A stretch of DNA of 64,000 nucleotides from an uncultured Phocaeicola sp. (lineage in GTDB: Bacteria; Bacteroidota; Bacteroidia; Bacteroidales; Bacteroidaceae): the NCBI GenBank assembly GCA_947581855.1, contig CANPVZ010000002.1:186001-250000 (forward strand). The letters run 5' to 3'. Positions within the stretch are counted from its first letter, which is position 1. Every line of letters starts with the position of its first letter. The notes below the pieces were generated by a model. That model did not search any database. It saw nothing but the letters and a program-made list of their open reading frames with translations, and was not told the DNA's origin. A program made the translations under genes and the position numbers. Positions 46,002-55,156 of this stretch are shown piece by piece.

Positions 46002-47660
46002 ATGAAAAAGAATCAATATATATTATATGCTTTGTTTGCGGCAGGTATGATCGGAACATTAAATAGTTGTTCCGATACATGGGATGACCATTATAATGCA
46101 ACGGAGGAAGTAGTTAAAAACGCTACCATCAGTGTAATTAACCAATCTATTACCAACTACTTAGCAAATGAATCCTCTATAAATTCCATATACCAATTGT
46201 TCCAAGAAACAGGAATGATAGATAAATTGAACCAGAATGAGAAAATGTATACCATTTTGGCTGTAGAAGGAGATATGAAAACCAACAAGGCAACATCCAA
46301 TGAGGATTTATATACAGCGCAAACTTATATTTCCGATATGTCGATTTCACCATCACATATAAAAGATGGAGATAGAATTTTAATGTGGAGTGGCAAATAT
46401 TTGAACATAACGAAAGAAACTGATGAAAATTACCAGAATGTTATCAAATTCAACAATGCTACAGTCACTAAAATAATAAAATTAGACAATGGTTACCTTT
46501 ATATTGTAGACCAAATGATTGAAGCACCTCGAAGTTTATATGAAATCATTGAAAACTTGGGTGAGGATTATTCCATTTTTAAAGAAATGGTAACTTCCCG
46601 TTATCAATTAACTTTCGATAAAGTAAACAGCTCTATAATCGGCGTGGACGGAACGGGTAACACGGTATACGACTCCATTTTTACCGTAAAAGCACCTTAT
46701 TTTGAAAATAATGATCTAGACATCATGTCTGAGAATATTAAAGCAACTTTGCTGATTCCATCCAATGACGTAGTAAACGAAGCATTGAATACAGCTTATC
46801 AAAATTTAAAGGAATGGGGATTGCAGCGTAATGATACCATCTTGAAAAACTGGATATTCCAATGTGCTTTTTTCAATAAGAAATATACAAAAGAAGATTT
46901 TGAAAACAATGTTGATTTAAAATCTATCTTCTCGTCACAATGGCGTACAACAGTACAGGAAGTGGATTTAGACCATCCCATTGCAATGAGTAATGGTATT
47001 GGATATTATATCACCAAGATGAAAATTCCGACTAATGTACTGATTTACCGATTGAAGGATTACCTTAAATGGTGGGAATTCATGACTGATGGAGAAAAGA
47101 ATGAATATTATAAAACAACCAATCTGATATTCAAAGAATTAAAAACAGAAGTTACGGCTTGGACAGGATGGCCGGCTAAAATCGACCAGTTCCCGAACAT
47201 CGAAAATAGAGTTATATACTTCAATTATGAAGACCCTAACAATAAAACATATACTCTTGATTTTACCCCTGTAATGTGTGAAACTGCCGGAACGGAACAT
47301 ACTATTACTCCATATAAGTTGCCAGCCGGAAAATGGGATGTGCATGTAGGTTTCAAAGAAAAACTAAAGGGAAACATCACCGTATACATCAACGGAACCA
47401 AAATTAAGACCATCACCCAAAACGAATTGTCTGGTTCAACTTTCCATTATGATCGTAATGGAGGAGGATATCCCGAGGGTTATGACACTAAGAAAGCTAC
47501 ACACAAAAAGAAGACAGCTTACGACCGAGATGGGGTTAAAATCGGAGAATACACTTCTACCGGAGAAGCCAAACCATTTGTTATCCGTTTTGAAGGAAAC
47601 GGATGCGATAAAGTTGTGTTTCATCATTGGTGTTTAAAACCTACAGCAGACTGTTATTAA
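46002..47660 (+). CDS. Divergent fasciclin-like lipoprotein
   Basis: A 552-residue lipoprotein (lipobox TLNSC, C23) starting 3 bases after its neighbour. FAS1 similarity is weaker: MYTILAVEGDM (about residue 80) and ATLLIPSNDVVNEAL (about 247). The C-terminal third resembles a beta-sandwich (GKWDVHVGFKEKLKGNITVY, VIRFEGNGCDKVVFHHWCL), as in the preceding protein, so the two look like ancient paralogues. With 19 bases to SusC of pair 2, it probably forms part of that surface complex. No enzymatic residues are apparent. Confidence 0.75.
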   Translation: MKKNQYILYALFAAGMIGTLNSCSDTWDDHYNATEEVVKNATISVINQSITNYLANESSINSIYQLFQETGMIDKLNQNEKMYTILAVEGDMKTNKATSNEDLYTAQTYISDMSISPSHIKDGDRILMWSGKYLNITKETDENYQNVIKFNNATVTKIIKLDNGYLYIVDQMIEAPRSLYEIIENLGEDYSIFKEMVTSRYQLTFDKVNSSIIGVDGTGNTVYDSIFTVKAPYFENNDLDIMSENIKATLLIPSNDVVNEALNTAYQNLKEWGLQRNDTILKNWIFQCAFFNKKYTKEDFENNVDLKSIFSSQWRTTVQEVDLDHPIAMSNGIGYYITKMKIPTNVLIYRLKDYLKWWEFMTDGEKNEYYKTTNLIFKELKTEVTAWTGWPAKIDQFPNIENRVIYFNYEDPNNKTYTLDFTPVMCETAGTEHTITPYKLPAGKWDVHVGFKEKLKGNITVYINGTKIKTITQNELSGSTFHYDRNGGGYPEGYDTKKATHKKKTAYDRDGVKIGEYTSTGEAKPFVIRFEGNGCDKVVFHHWCLKPTADCY

Positions 47661-47679
47661 TCTTATGAAATAAAGAATT

Positions 47680-50600
47680 ATGAAAAAGATACAAATTTTA
47701 TTTTTCTCCTTATTGCTTTGCTTGATAACCGGCAGAACTTATGCACAAGAAAAAAGCACTATAAGCGGAAAAGTCATATCTACCCTAAACTTGCCGGTTA
47801 AGGATGCAATCGTTTCCATAACAGGAGGTGAAGACGCACAAACCGATGAGAACGGCGCGTTCACTATCCAATGTAAAAATCCTAAAGATGCCACTTTTTC
47901 TGTATGGGCTTCTGGTTACTATACTGTACTACAAGCCGTTGACGGACGTAAGGAGTTAAACATAACCCTTATCCCCGAATCGCAATATAAATATGATGAA
48001 ACCAAAGCGTTACCTTTTAGAAGCGAACAAAAGAATATAACGACCTCAGCCGACAACATCAACAAAAAGGATTTTCTTCCAGCCAGTTCTACAATCGACA
48101 AAGCTTTGGCAGGTCAGATTGCAGGTTTACAAATAACAAAAGGAAGCGGTATGCCCGGAGAAGGAAGCTACATCAATTTAAGAGGTATCCGTTCGTTCAT
48201 TGGAAATAATGCTCCTTTATTTATTATCAATGGTGTACCTTATAATCCGGATACCAATGATTCACCATTGATAAACGGATTAAGTAAAAATATTTTTTCC
48301 GCATATAATATCAATGATATTAAAAACATTACAGTGTTAAAAGGAGCAGAAGCAGCTTTATACGGATCTATGGGAGCTAACGGTGTTATTATTATCGAAA
48401 CAGAAACTGCGACATCCGATAATTTAAATACTGAAATCAGTTACTATGGCCAATTTGGTATCAATTGGAATAATAAACGCATGCCGTTGTTAAATGGTCT
48501 CAACTACAAATCATATCTGTCGGAAATTGGTGCGACGCATTATGCTAATATGGATGCATTTTATACAGATTTCCCATTTATGGGTGATTTGAATAGCAAA
48601 CATGAAGGATATTATAATAATAATACAGATTGGCAGGATGAAATTTATCAGAAAGGATTTGTTACCGACAACTTATTTAGAGTAAAAGGTGGCGATGCTA
48701 TTGCCAAATATGATTTATCATTAGGATATGCGCAAGAACAAGGTATTATCAAAGGAACCGATCAAAACCGCTACCATACATTACTAAATGCTAATATTTT
48801 AGTCAACAAAAAATTTGAAATTTATACTACTGTAGGATTAGCATACTTGGACGGGGATTATCAAGAACAAGGTATGACAGTACGTACGAACCCTATCTTA
48901 GCAGCTTACGCCAAATCGCCTATTTTATCCCCTTATCAAAAAACAATGGAAGGCGATTTAACTCCTATTTACTCGCAATATTATTTTGGAATTTGCGAAA
49001 ATCTAGATTATGCGGTTAGCAATCCAACAGCAATTGTAAACACTCTTGATGCCACAAATCGCCAATATGATGTAAATATCAAAGCCGGTTTTAAATATAA
49101 ACCGTTAAACGACTTAACCGTAAACGGCTTCTTCGGTATTTACTATAAATATAATAAGGAACACCTTTTTATCCCCGGTAAAAGCGATAAAACCATTATT
49201 CCAAATGTAGATAATTACGGTTCAGAAGAAAACACAGTACGTGATGGTGTTGGAGAAACAACTAATTTCTTTTATAATTTGAACGCCCAATACCGGAAAC
49301 GGATCAATAGTAAAAATGTATTCAATGCTATATTAGGAGCTCAAGTTTTAACCAGCAAACATGAATATGATGGAGCATATGCACGAAATACAACAAATGA
49401 CTACTACCAAGTAATGGGAGCTTCTGATAAACTAGGTAAATATTTCGACGGCTATTTGGAAAAATGGAACTGGATGAACTTTTATGCACATGCCGATTAT
49501 ACTTTCAACAATACCTTAAATGCATCGGTTAATATGTCAGTAGATGGTTCATCGGCTACTGGCAAATATGCGGATCGTTTTTATGTGTATCCAGCTGTCG
49601 GATTAACTTGGATGATAAAAAATATGCCTTTCTTACTCAACAAAGAATGGATTAACCGTTTAAATCTTCGAGCAGAATATAGTATGACCGGCAATAGCCG
49701 TTTCTCATCAAATTACGGTCGCTCCTACTATAGTAGTTCTTCCTATCAGGCAGTTTCCGGCATTGTAAGAACTCAGATACCCAATCAACATTTAAAACCC
49801 GAAATAACTTCACAAATAAATCTTAGTTTGGAAGCAGGACTTTTTAAAGAACGTATCAGTTTGGGAATGAACTATTACAAAGGACAAACGAAAGATGTAA
49901 TTATGAATTTACCAAAATCGTCTGCGTATGGTAGTTCTGCTTATTATGCAAACTGTGCAAAAATCGACAATAGCGGCATTGAACTTTCTGCACAAGCTTC
50001 TCTTGTACGGTTACGGGATTTTGAATGGATTGTAGGAGGTAATATTGCCTTTATAAAAAATGAAATCAAATCATTAGGTGGAAATGAACAAAATACAATT
50101 GAATATAGTGACGGTTCACGTATAATAAGTCGTGTAGGAGGTAATCCTTATGAATTCTACGGCTTACAAGCCATTGAAGTATTCTCAACTCAAGCAGATG
50201 CTGATAAAGCAGATTTAGTAAATAGCAGCAACCAACGTTATGATGCAGGTGATGTACATTTTGTCGACCAAAATCATGACGGACGTATTGATTACAATGA
50301 TTATGTATCATTAGGAAGCGCAACCCCCGATTACTTCGGTGGTTTCTATACAAATATCCGATACAAAAACTTTGCTCTATCTACAGAATTCTCTTACACC
50401 AAAGGCAATGAAGTCTATAATGCGGTAAGACGCAATTTAGAATCTGCAGATTCATTCTCCAACCAAAGTGAGGCAGTAGCTAACCGTTGGAGCTTAGAAG
50501 GCCAAATAACAAATATCCCACGTGCCAAATACGGAGATCCTATCGGTAATAATGATTTCTCTTCACGCTGGATAGAAGATGGATCATTCCTGCGTATGCG

Positions 50601-50820
50601 CAATATTACACTAAGCTATAGCTTCGACAAACCAATATGGAATTTCTTCCGTTCCGGCATGGTCTATGTAACAGGAGAGAACTTGTGGACTGGAACCAAA
50701 TACTTGGGATTGGATCCAGAATTCGCATACTCTGCCGGCAATAGTGCAACACAAGGTTTTGATTATGCGAAAGTCATGCAGCCTAAGTCAATCAAATTGG
50801 GTATTAACTTGAAATTTTAA
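47680..50820 (+). CDS. SusC/RagA-type TonB-dependent transporter (pair 2)
   Basis: A 1046-residue outer-membrane importer. A signal peptide (ending RTYAQ) is followed by a carboxypeptidase-like regulatory domain (STISGKVISTLNLPVKDAIV), then the plug (IDKALAGQIAGLQITKGSGM; INLRGIRSFIGNNAPLFIIN; ITVLKGAEAALYGSMGANGV), and a 22-strand barrel ending KLGINLKF. It differs clearly from pair 1 in the plug, so the two systems probably take in different oligosaccharides or sizes. The SusD partner starts 2 bases later. No defects seen. Confidence 0.94.
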   Translation: MKKIQILFFSLLLCLITGRTYAQEKSTISGKVISTLNLPVKDAIVSITGGEDAQTDENGAFTIQCKNPKDATFSVWASGYYTVLQAVDGRKELNITLIPESQYKYDETKALPFRSEQKNITTSADNINKKDFLPASSTIDKALAGQIAGLQITKGSGMPGEGSYINLRGIRSFIGNNAPLFIINGVPYNPDTNDSPLINGLSKNIFSAYNINDIKNITVLKGAEAALYGSMGANGVIIIETETATSDNLNTEISYYGQFGINWNNKRMPLLNGLNYKSYLSEIGATHYANMDAFYTDFPFMGDLNSKHEGYYNNNTDWQDEIYQKGFVTDNLFRVKGGDAIAKYDLSLGYAQEQGIIKGTDQNRYHTLLNANILVNKKFEIYTTVGLAYLDGDYQEQGMTVRTNPILAAYAKSPILSPYQKTMEGDLTPIYSQYYFGICENLDYAVSNPTAIVNTLDATNRQYDVNIKAGFKYKPLNDLTVNGFFGIYYKYNKEHLFIPGKSDKTIIPNVDNYGSEENTVRDGVGETTNFFYNLNAQYRKRINSKNVFNAILGAQVLTSKHEYDGAYARNTTNDYYQVMGASDKLGKYFDGYLEKWNWMNFYAHADYTFNNTLNASVNMSVDGSSATGKYADRFYVYPAVGLTWMIKNMPFLLNKEWINRLNLRAEYSMTGNSRFSSNYGRSYYSSSSYQAVSGIVRTQIPNQHLKPEITSQINLSLEAGLFKERISLGMNYYKGQTKDVIMNLPKSSAYGSSAYYANCAKIDNSGIELSAQASLVRLRDFEWIVGGNIAFIKNEIKSLGGNEQNTIEYSDGSRIISRVGGNPYEFYGLQAIEVFSTQADADKADLVNSSNQRYDAGDVHFVDQNHDGRIDYNDYVSLGSATPDYFGGFYTNIRYKNFALSTEFSYTKGNEVYNAVRRNLESADSFSNQSEAVANRWSLEGQITNIPRAKYGDPIGNNDFSSRWIEDGSFLRMRNITLSYSFDKPIWNFFRSGMVYVTGENLWTGTKYLGLDPEFAYSAGNSATQGFDYAKVMQPKSIKLGINLKF

Positions 50821-50822
50821 AC

Positions 50823-52508
50823 ATGAAAATGAAAAAGATACTATTGAACGCCGTATTATTTTGTGCAATCACTACTTTAGGAGGATGCTCTGATTTTTTC
50901 GAAGTAGATACGGATAATACGTTAAATGGAGATGACTATATTTCAGAAGAAAGTGAAATGTATTCAGGGTATATTGGTATTATGACCAAAATGCAGGCCA
51001 TCGGCGATAAGGCAATTTACCTTAATGAATTAAGGGGAGAAATGGTAGAGCCGACAGAAACAGCACCACGTGAGTTATACAGTTTATATAATTATGAAAA
51101 AGACTTAACCGGTAACGCTTATGCAGATCCGGCCGGATTCTATGAAGTAATTAATGCATGTAATGATTATTTGAGTAAATTACACGCTTACAAAAATTCT
51201 CACAATATAAATGAAACTCATTACAAAGCCTTAATCAGTAGTACATTAAGAATAAAGGCTTGGACGTTTATGACCATTGCTAAGATATATGGTGAGGTAG
51301 TATGGGTAGATAAACCAATGACATCGTTACGCGATTTATCTAAATTTAAGACCTTAGATCTGGATAAGACCATGGCGGCATGTAAAAACCTCTTGGATAT
51401 CGGTTTTGATGATATAGATGGAACGTATGAAACAGCTTGGAAAGACTGGGTGGATCCAGATACTGAATTAGCCGATAGTGAATACCGTCGCTGGGATATG
51501 ATGACACCGCCTTATTACGCACTATATGGAGAGATATGCTTATGGTTAGGGAAATACCAAAAATGCATAGACTTGATACAAGGTCACATGAATGATGTAT
51601 ATAGGAAAACCAATAATCAATCCGTTTCATGTCTACGCAATGACATGTTAATAGGAGGAGGAAAATGGGTTAAATACTGGAATAATGAAACACCTTATGA
51701 TTATTCATCCGTCTCGGCCATTATGTACGACTATCAACACCATCAAACAAATGATCTAATAAAGCATTTTGATTCAGATTATCCGAACAAATATTGGTTA
51801 CGCCCGTCAGAATGCGGAATGAAACATTTTACAGACGAAGAATTCAATCCCGTAGGGACAGCGGAAGATCCTCGTATTAAAGGTACATTTAGGATGTATA
51901 ACAATAAATATGTAATATGCAAGTTCCGCCCAATTAGTGACGCTGTCCGCGCAGCCTATCGTAACGATGTGCATATTTACACCTACAGAGACGCCGACCT
52001 TTACCTTATGTTAGCGGAAGCATTCAACCAATTAGGTAAGACAGATGCGGTAAATGCAATGATCAACACGGGAGTACAAGAGTATGTAAATGAGTTTGAT
52101 AAAGATGGTGATGGAGTATCTTACGGAACATGGAATGGATTCACACCACACTGGACTACAGAAAAAACCATTTATAACTTTGAAAGTGGTTCTAAAATAG
52201 AGTCGCGAAAAGTTGGAGATAGAGGTATTCGAGCTACAGCCTATTGGCATACAGGTATACGTCCTCTAACTATAGGGGAAATCCAAGATAATGATAAAGA
52301 GATAATGAAAGAGATGATGCTTGAGATGTCGTGTGAAGGCAAGGTTTATCCGGCATTGATCCGTATGTCTCGCCGTCATAAAGACAATAGTTTCATGGCT
52401 GACGTTATCAGTGAAAAATATGAAGGCAAAGGGAATGCCGAAGCCATTCGTACAAAAATTATGAACGGAGATTACTTCATCCATTGGGATTTAGGTACTG
52501 AAAAATAA
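50823..52508 (+). CDS. SusD/RagB-type substrate-binding lipoprotein (pair 2)
   Basis: A 561-residue surface lipoprotein (lipobox TLGGC, C22) and the last gene of the long operon. The mature start SDFFEVDTDNTLNGDDYISE and helical repeats (YEVINACNDYLSKLHAY, LRIKAWTFMTIAKIYGEVVW) are SusD-like. The C-terminal part has YRDADLYLMLAEAFNQLGK and a long insertion before KEIMKEMMLEMSCEGKVYPA. It is about 55 residues longer than its pair 1 counterpart. An alternative start two codons downstream (MKKILL) is possible. A strong terminator follows 21 bases after the stop. Confidence 0.93.
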   Translation: MKMKKILLNAVLFCAITTLGGCSDFFEVDTDNTLNGDDYISEESEMYSGYIGIMTKMQAIGDKAIYLNELRGEMVEPTETAPRELYSLYNYEKDLTGNAYADPAGFYEVINACNDYLSKLHAYKNSHNINETHYKALISSTLRIKAWTFMTIAKIYGEVVWVDKPMTSLRDLSKFKTLDLDKTMAACKNLLDIGFDDIDGTYETAWKDWVDPDTELADSEYRRWDMMTPPYYALYGEICLWLGKYQKCIDLIQGHMNDVYRKTNNQSVSCLRNDMLIGGGKWVKYWNNETPYDYSSVSAIMYDYQHHQTNDLIKHFDSDYPNKYWLRPSECGMKHFTDEEFNPVGTAEDPRIKGTFRMYNNKYVICKFRPISDAVRAAYRNDVHIYTYRDADLYLMLAEAFNQLGKTDAVNAMINTGVQEYVNEFDKDGDGVSYGTWNGFTPHWTTEKTIYNFESGSKIESRKVGDRGIRATAYWHTGIRPLTIGEIQDNDKEIMKEMMLEMSCEGKVYPALIRMSRRHKDNSFMADVISEKYEGKGNAEAIRTKIMNGDYFIHWDLGTEK

Positions 52509-52529
52509 TAGTTTCATAGTTGTCAAGAG

Positions 52530-52583
52530 AAATAAAAGCATCACGTTCCGATGTATCTGCACAAAGGAACGTGACTTTTATTT
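52530..52583 (+). terminator. Intrinsic terminator of the SusCD operon
   Basis: AAATAAAAG...CACGTTCC pairs with GGAACGTG...CTTTTATTT around a GATGTATCTGCACAAA loop, then TTTC follows. The long stem with an A-rich lead and T-rich tail is a convincing operon end just after the second SusD gene. Confidence 0.8.
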
Positions 52584-53313
52584 CGAAATTATCAGAACAT
52601 GTTCCCCATTTATAGGGATACTGACAAAAATGAAAATCTATAAGAGAGCGAAATGTATCGCGCTATTATGATTAATATAACTTTAAAATAATCACAGTAA
52701 TCCGCCATCGATAAAAGCCATATCGCTGGTGGATTACTTGTTATATAAATTGCAGAAACGATCCTCTCTAGTCGTACCACGGTAATTATCACGGACACTT
52801 TTTCATGCGACATAGAGATTAAGAATGATTATACAACACAAAAAGACATTCTATCGTCCTTTAAAGAGAATATCAAGGAAAGGTTTCTTCTATCCACTCT
52901 TATCGATCGAAAACACTTCTACCGGAGAACGTAAGCTACCTACTCGGAATACGACTATTTATCTTACGTGAATTGAATAACCAACGCATTAACTCCAATA
53001 AAATATTCCATTTTTTTACTTTATACTAACATTCACACAGCCTCGACAACAAGAACAAAAAATAAGTGAAAAAAGTTTCCGCAAAACGGTATAAACGAAA
53101 ATTATTAAAAAAAAATAGAGTTTTTGACATTTCTATTATCGCATAAATATAAAATCTAATTTTCTTGATAGATATTACCCTATGTTTTGAAAGATATTCC
53201 CCAATTGCTGGTTGTTATAAGCTTTATACTTGTATTGAAATATTACTTGTGAAAAAACAATAAAGTTGTATTTTTCACATATGTAAAATTAATTAACTCA
53301 ATTCAATATTAGT
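52584..53313. other. Noncoding region upstream of the AraC/kinase-like regulator
   Basis: About 730 bases with no gene. A second hairpin (GTAATCCGCCA / TGGTGGATTAC, 52697-52737) lies early. Further on, AGATATTACCCTAT at 53170 and AGATATTCCCCAAT at 53192 are direct repeats 22 bases apart, suiting a two-turn operator. The rest is AT-rich with no clear -7 box. Confidence 0.45.
53170..53205 (+). promoter_or_regulatory. Direct-repeat operator candidate
   Basis: AGATATTACCC at 53170 and AGATATTCCCC at 53192 are near-identical and 22 bp apart, centred about 125 bases upstream of the truncated HTCS-like gene. This is typical spacing for AraC-family dimers, and the gene itself encodes an AraC domain, so autoregulation is possible. 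Confidence 0.35.
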
Positions 53314-55059
53314 ATGCAAACACTTTTTTATGACACAATGATGAGTCTCATGGCTCATGTTCCACAAAATTATGCGACAGAAATTACAAACAGCGGGCAG
53401 AATGTAGATTTATTCCTTGCCAATTTATCTCTCTCGGGGTATACAATACCTTTAGAAGGAGTAGTTCTAGGAATAATTATTTTTTTGTTGCCGCTAATTC
53501 TGACAAGATTTAACACGCAACTGGTCTCACAGGAAAAATTTAAACTTGCTATCGGAATAATACATAGGGTACATACACCCTTAATTTTATTACGAAACGG
53601 ACTGGAAGAGATTATCAGCAGTGATAACTCCGACAATACCACTCAAAAATTAAAATCGGTTTTAGAATACATTGAACATATCATTGAATGTAATCAACAT
53701 GCAATGGCGCTTGAGACAACCGATTGGAAACATAGATATCCACACCAAGATACAGAGTTTGAACTCCATAACTATATCTATTCATTCGTCAATCAGTGTA
53801 AACCGTATGCCGAATCACGTGGCATAGAACTGGAAATCAATCAGGAAACCGATTATCTAAATTGTTGTTTCAATGAAACGCTCATGACAGTGGCTCTTCA
53901 ATATCTTTTAGACAACATTATTAAAACTACGCCTCCACATAGCTGCATACATATTACCACATCAAAAAACGGCGGTTTTTGCAAATTATACATTAGTAAT
54001 TGCCAAGAAACAAAAAAGAAACCAAAATTGATTATCCCCTACATTACAACCAAACGTCCCATATTCGTCTGTGGCAGACTAGGGACAGTGAAGAAAATAA
54101 TCCAATTGTACGGAGGCAAGATAACAGGTCAAAAGAATGGAAAAACAATCTCTTTTGAAATCACAATTCCTATAAAATATCCTACTCAGGATAATCTGAA
54201 GACTGAATGCGATCGGTCTTTTCTTCACAAAATAGACTTTGAAAAAGAAAAAGATCAGGAGGATGAAAAAAGAGATCATCAAAACAAAAATCCACAGATT
54301 CTTCTGATTATGGGAGACAAATTATTCAGTAACTATTTGCAGGAAACATTATCCATACACTTCAACATTTCATTACTGGAAAATCCCGATATGGCTATTA
54401 ATATCTCGTACAAACAAAATCCTGACGTAATCATTATAGATGAAACGGTAAACGGCGTCTATGGAGATGAGATATGTTTACGCCTTAAAACCAATAAAAT
54501 AACAGAGAACATACCAGTTATCCTACTAGTTAAAAACGATGATAATGAAAGTTATCTCTTCCATTCCGAAAGCCGTGCCAACAGACTGGAACTGCGTTCG
54601 ATCAATATATGCAAATTCAGAATCGACATAGACATGCTTATTGCCAGTTTCGGAGCATTGAACAAACGGACAAGACAAATGCTGACCAACACAACCTCTG
54701 TAATTCCAATAATGGATAAAAATGAGGAGGGAAATGAAATATTTATATATAAAGTCCGGGAACTGCTGGAGAAAAATCTCACAACACCAGGATACACAAT
54801 AGATACGCTCAGTGCTGATATGGGAATGTGTCGCACTGGATTTTATAATAAAATGAAAGAAGTTACCGGAAAAACACCCGCAGAATACATATTTGAATTT
54901 AAAATGGAAAAAGCTGGAATTTTGCTTGCATCCCTGCATTATAGCATTACAGAAGTATCTGACATGCTAGGATACTGTGATGCAAAATATTTCGGAAAGA
55001 AATTTAAAAGTTTCTATCATATATGTCCCACTCAATATAGGAAAAACTTTGCGAAATAA
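53314..55059 (+). CDS. Truncated HTCS-like regulator: membrane helix, kinase remnant, receiver, AraC
   Basis: A 581-residue protein. A membrane helix is near residues 46-64 (EGVVLGIIIFLLPLILT), without the propeller sensor of an HTCS. A HisKA-like segment keeps H84 (IGIIHRVHTPL), but the ATPase domain lacks the DTGxGI box (reads ISNCQETKKK) and the GLGL box (GRLGTVKKII), so it is probably inactive. The receiver-like domain retains the phospho-acceptor D376 (VIIIDETVNG), but its acidic pocket reads LLIMGDKLF instead of paired Asp. An AraC domain with two helix-turn-helix motifs (about 475-580) ends the protein. It may act as a phosphorylation-independent activator, or be phosphorylated by another kinase. 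Location between the SusCD operon and right arm suggests a PUL role. Confidence 0.85.
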   Translation: MQTLFYDTMMSLMAHVPQNYATEITNSGQNVDLFLANLSLSGYTIPLEGVVLGIIIFLLPLILTRFNTQLVSQEKFKLAIGIIHRVHTPLILLRNGLEEIISSDNSDNTTQKLKSVLEYIEHIIECNQHAMALETTDWKHRYPHQDTEFELHNYIYSFVNQCKPYAESRGIELEINQETDYLNCCFNETLMTVALQYLLDNIIKTTPPHSCIHITTSKNGGFCKLYISNCQETKKKPKLIIPYITTKRPIFVCGRLGTVKKIIQLYGGKITGQKNGKTISFEITIPIKYPTQDNLKTECDRSFLHKIDFEKEKDQEDEKRDHQNKNPQILLIMGDKLFSNYLQETLSIHFNISLLENPDMAINISYKQNPDVIIIDETVNGVYGDEICLRLKTNKITENIPVILLVKNDDNESYLFHSESRANRLELRSINICKFRIDIDMLIASFGALNKRTRQMLTNTTSVIPIMDKNEEGNEIFIYKVRELLEKNLTTPGYTIDTLSADMGMCRTGFYNKMKEVTGKTPAEYIFEFKMEKAGILLASLHYSITEVSDMLGYCDAKYFGKKFKSFYHICPTQYRKNFAK

Positions 55060-55156
55060 AATAATTTAAAGATAACAAATAAATGCGGTTGTCTGTACAG
55101 AAAGAAATTTTCCGAAGACAACCGCATCGTTCCACTTTAAAACATATCTATTAACC

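Noticed and set aside
52697-52737. Second hairpin after the SusCD operon as a riboswitch
   Set aside because: A simple stem with no gene close downstream and no known aptamer pattern.
54079-54939. Minus-strand frames opposite the truncated HTCS-like gene
   Set aside because: Shadow frames of a clear plus-strand gene with no independent support.
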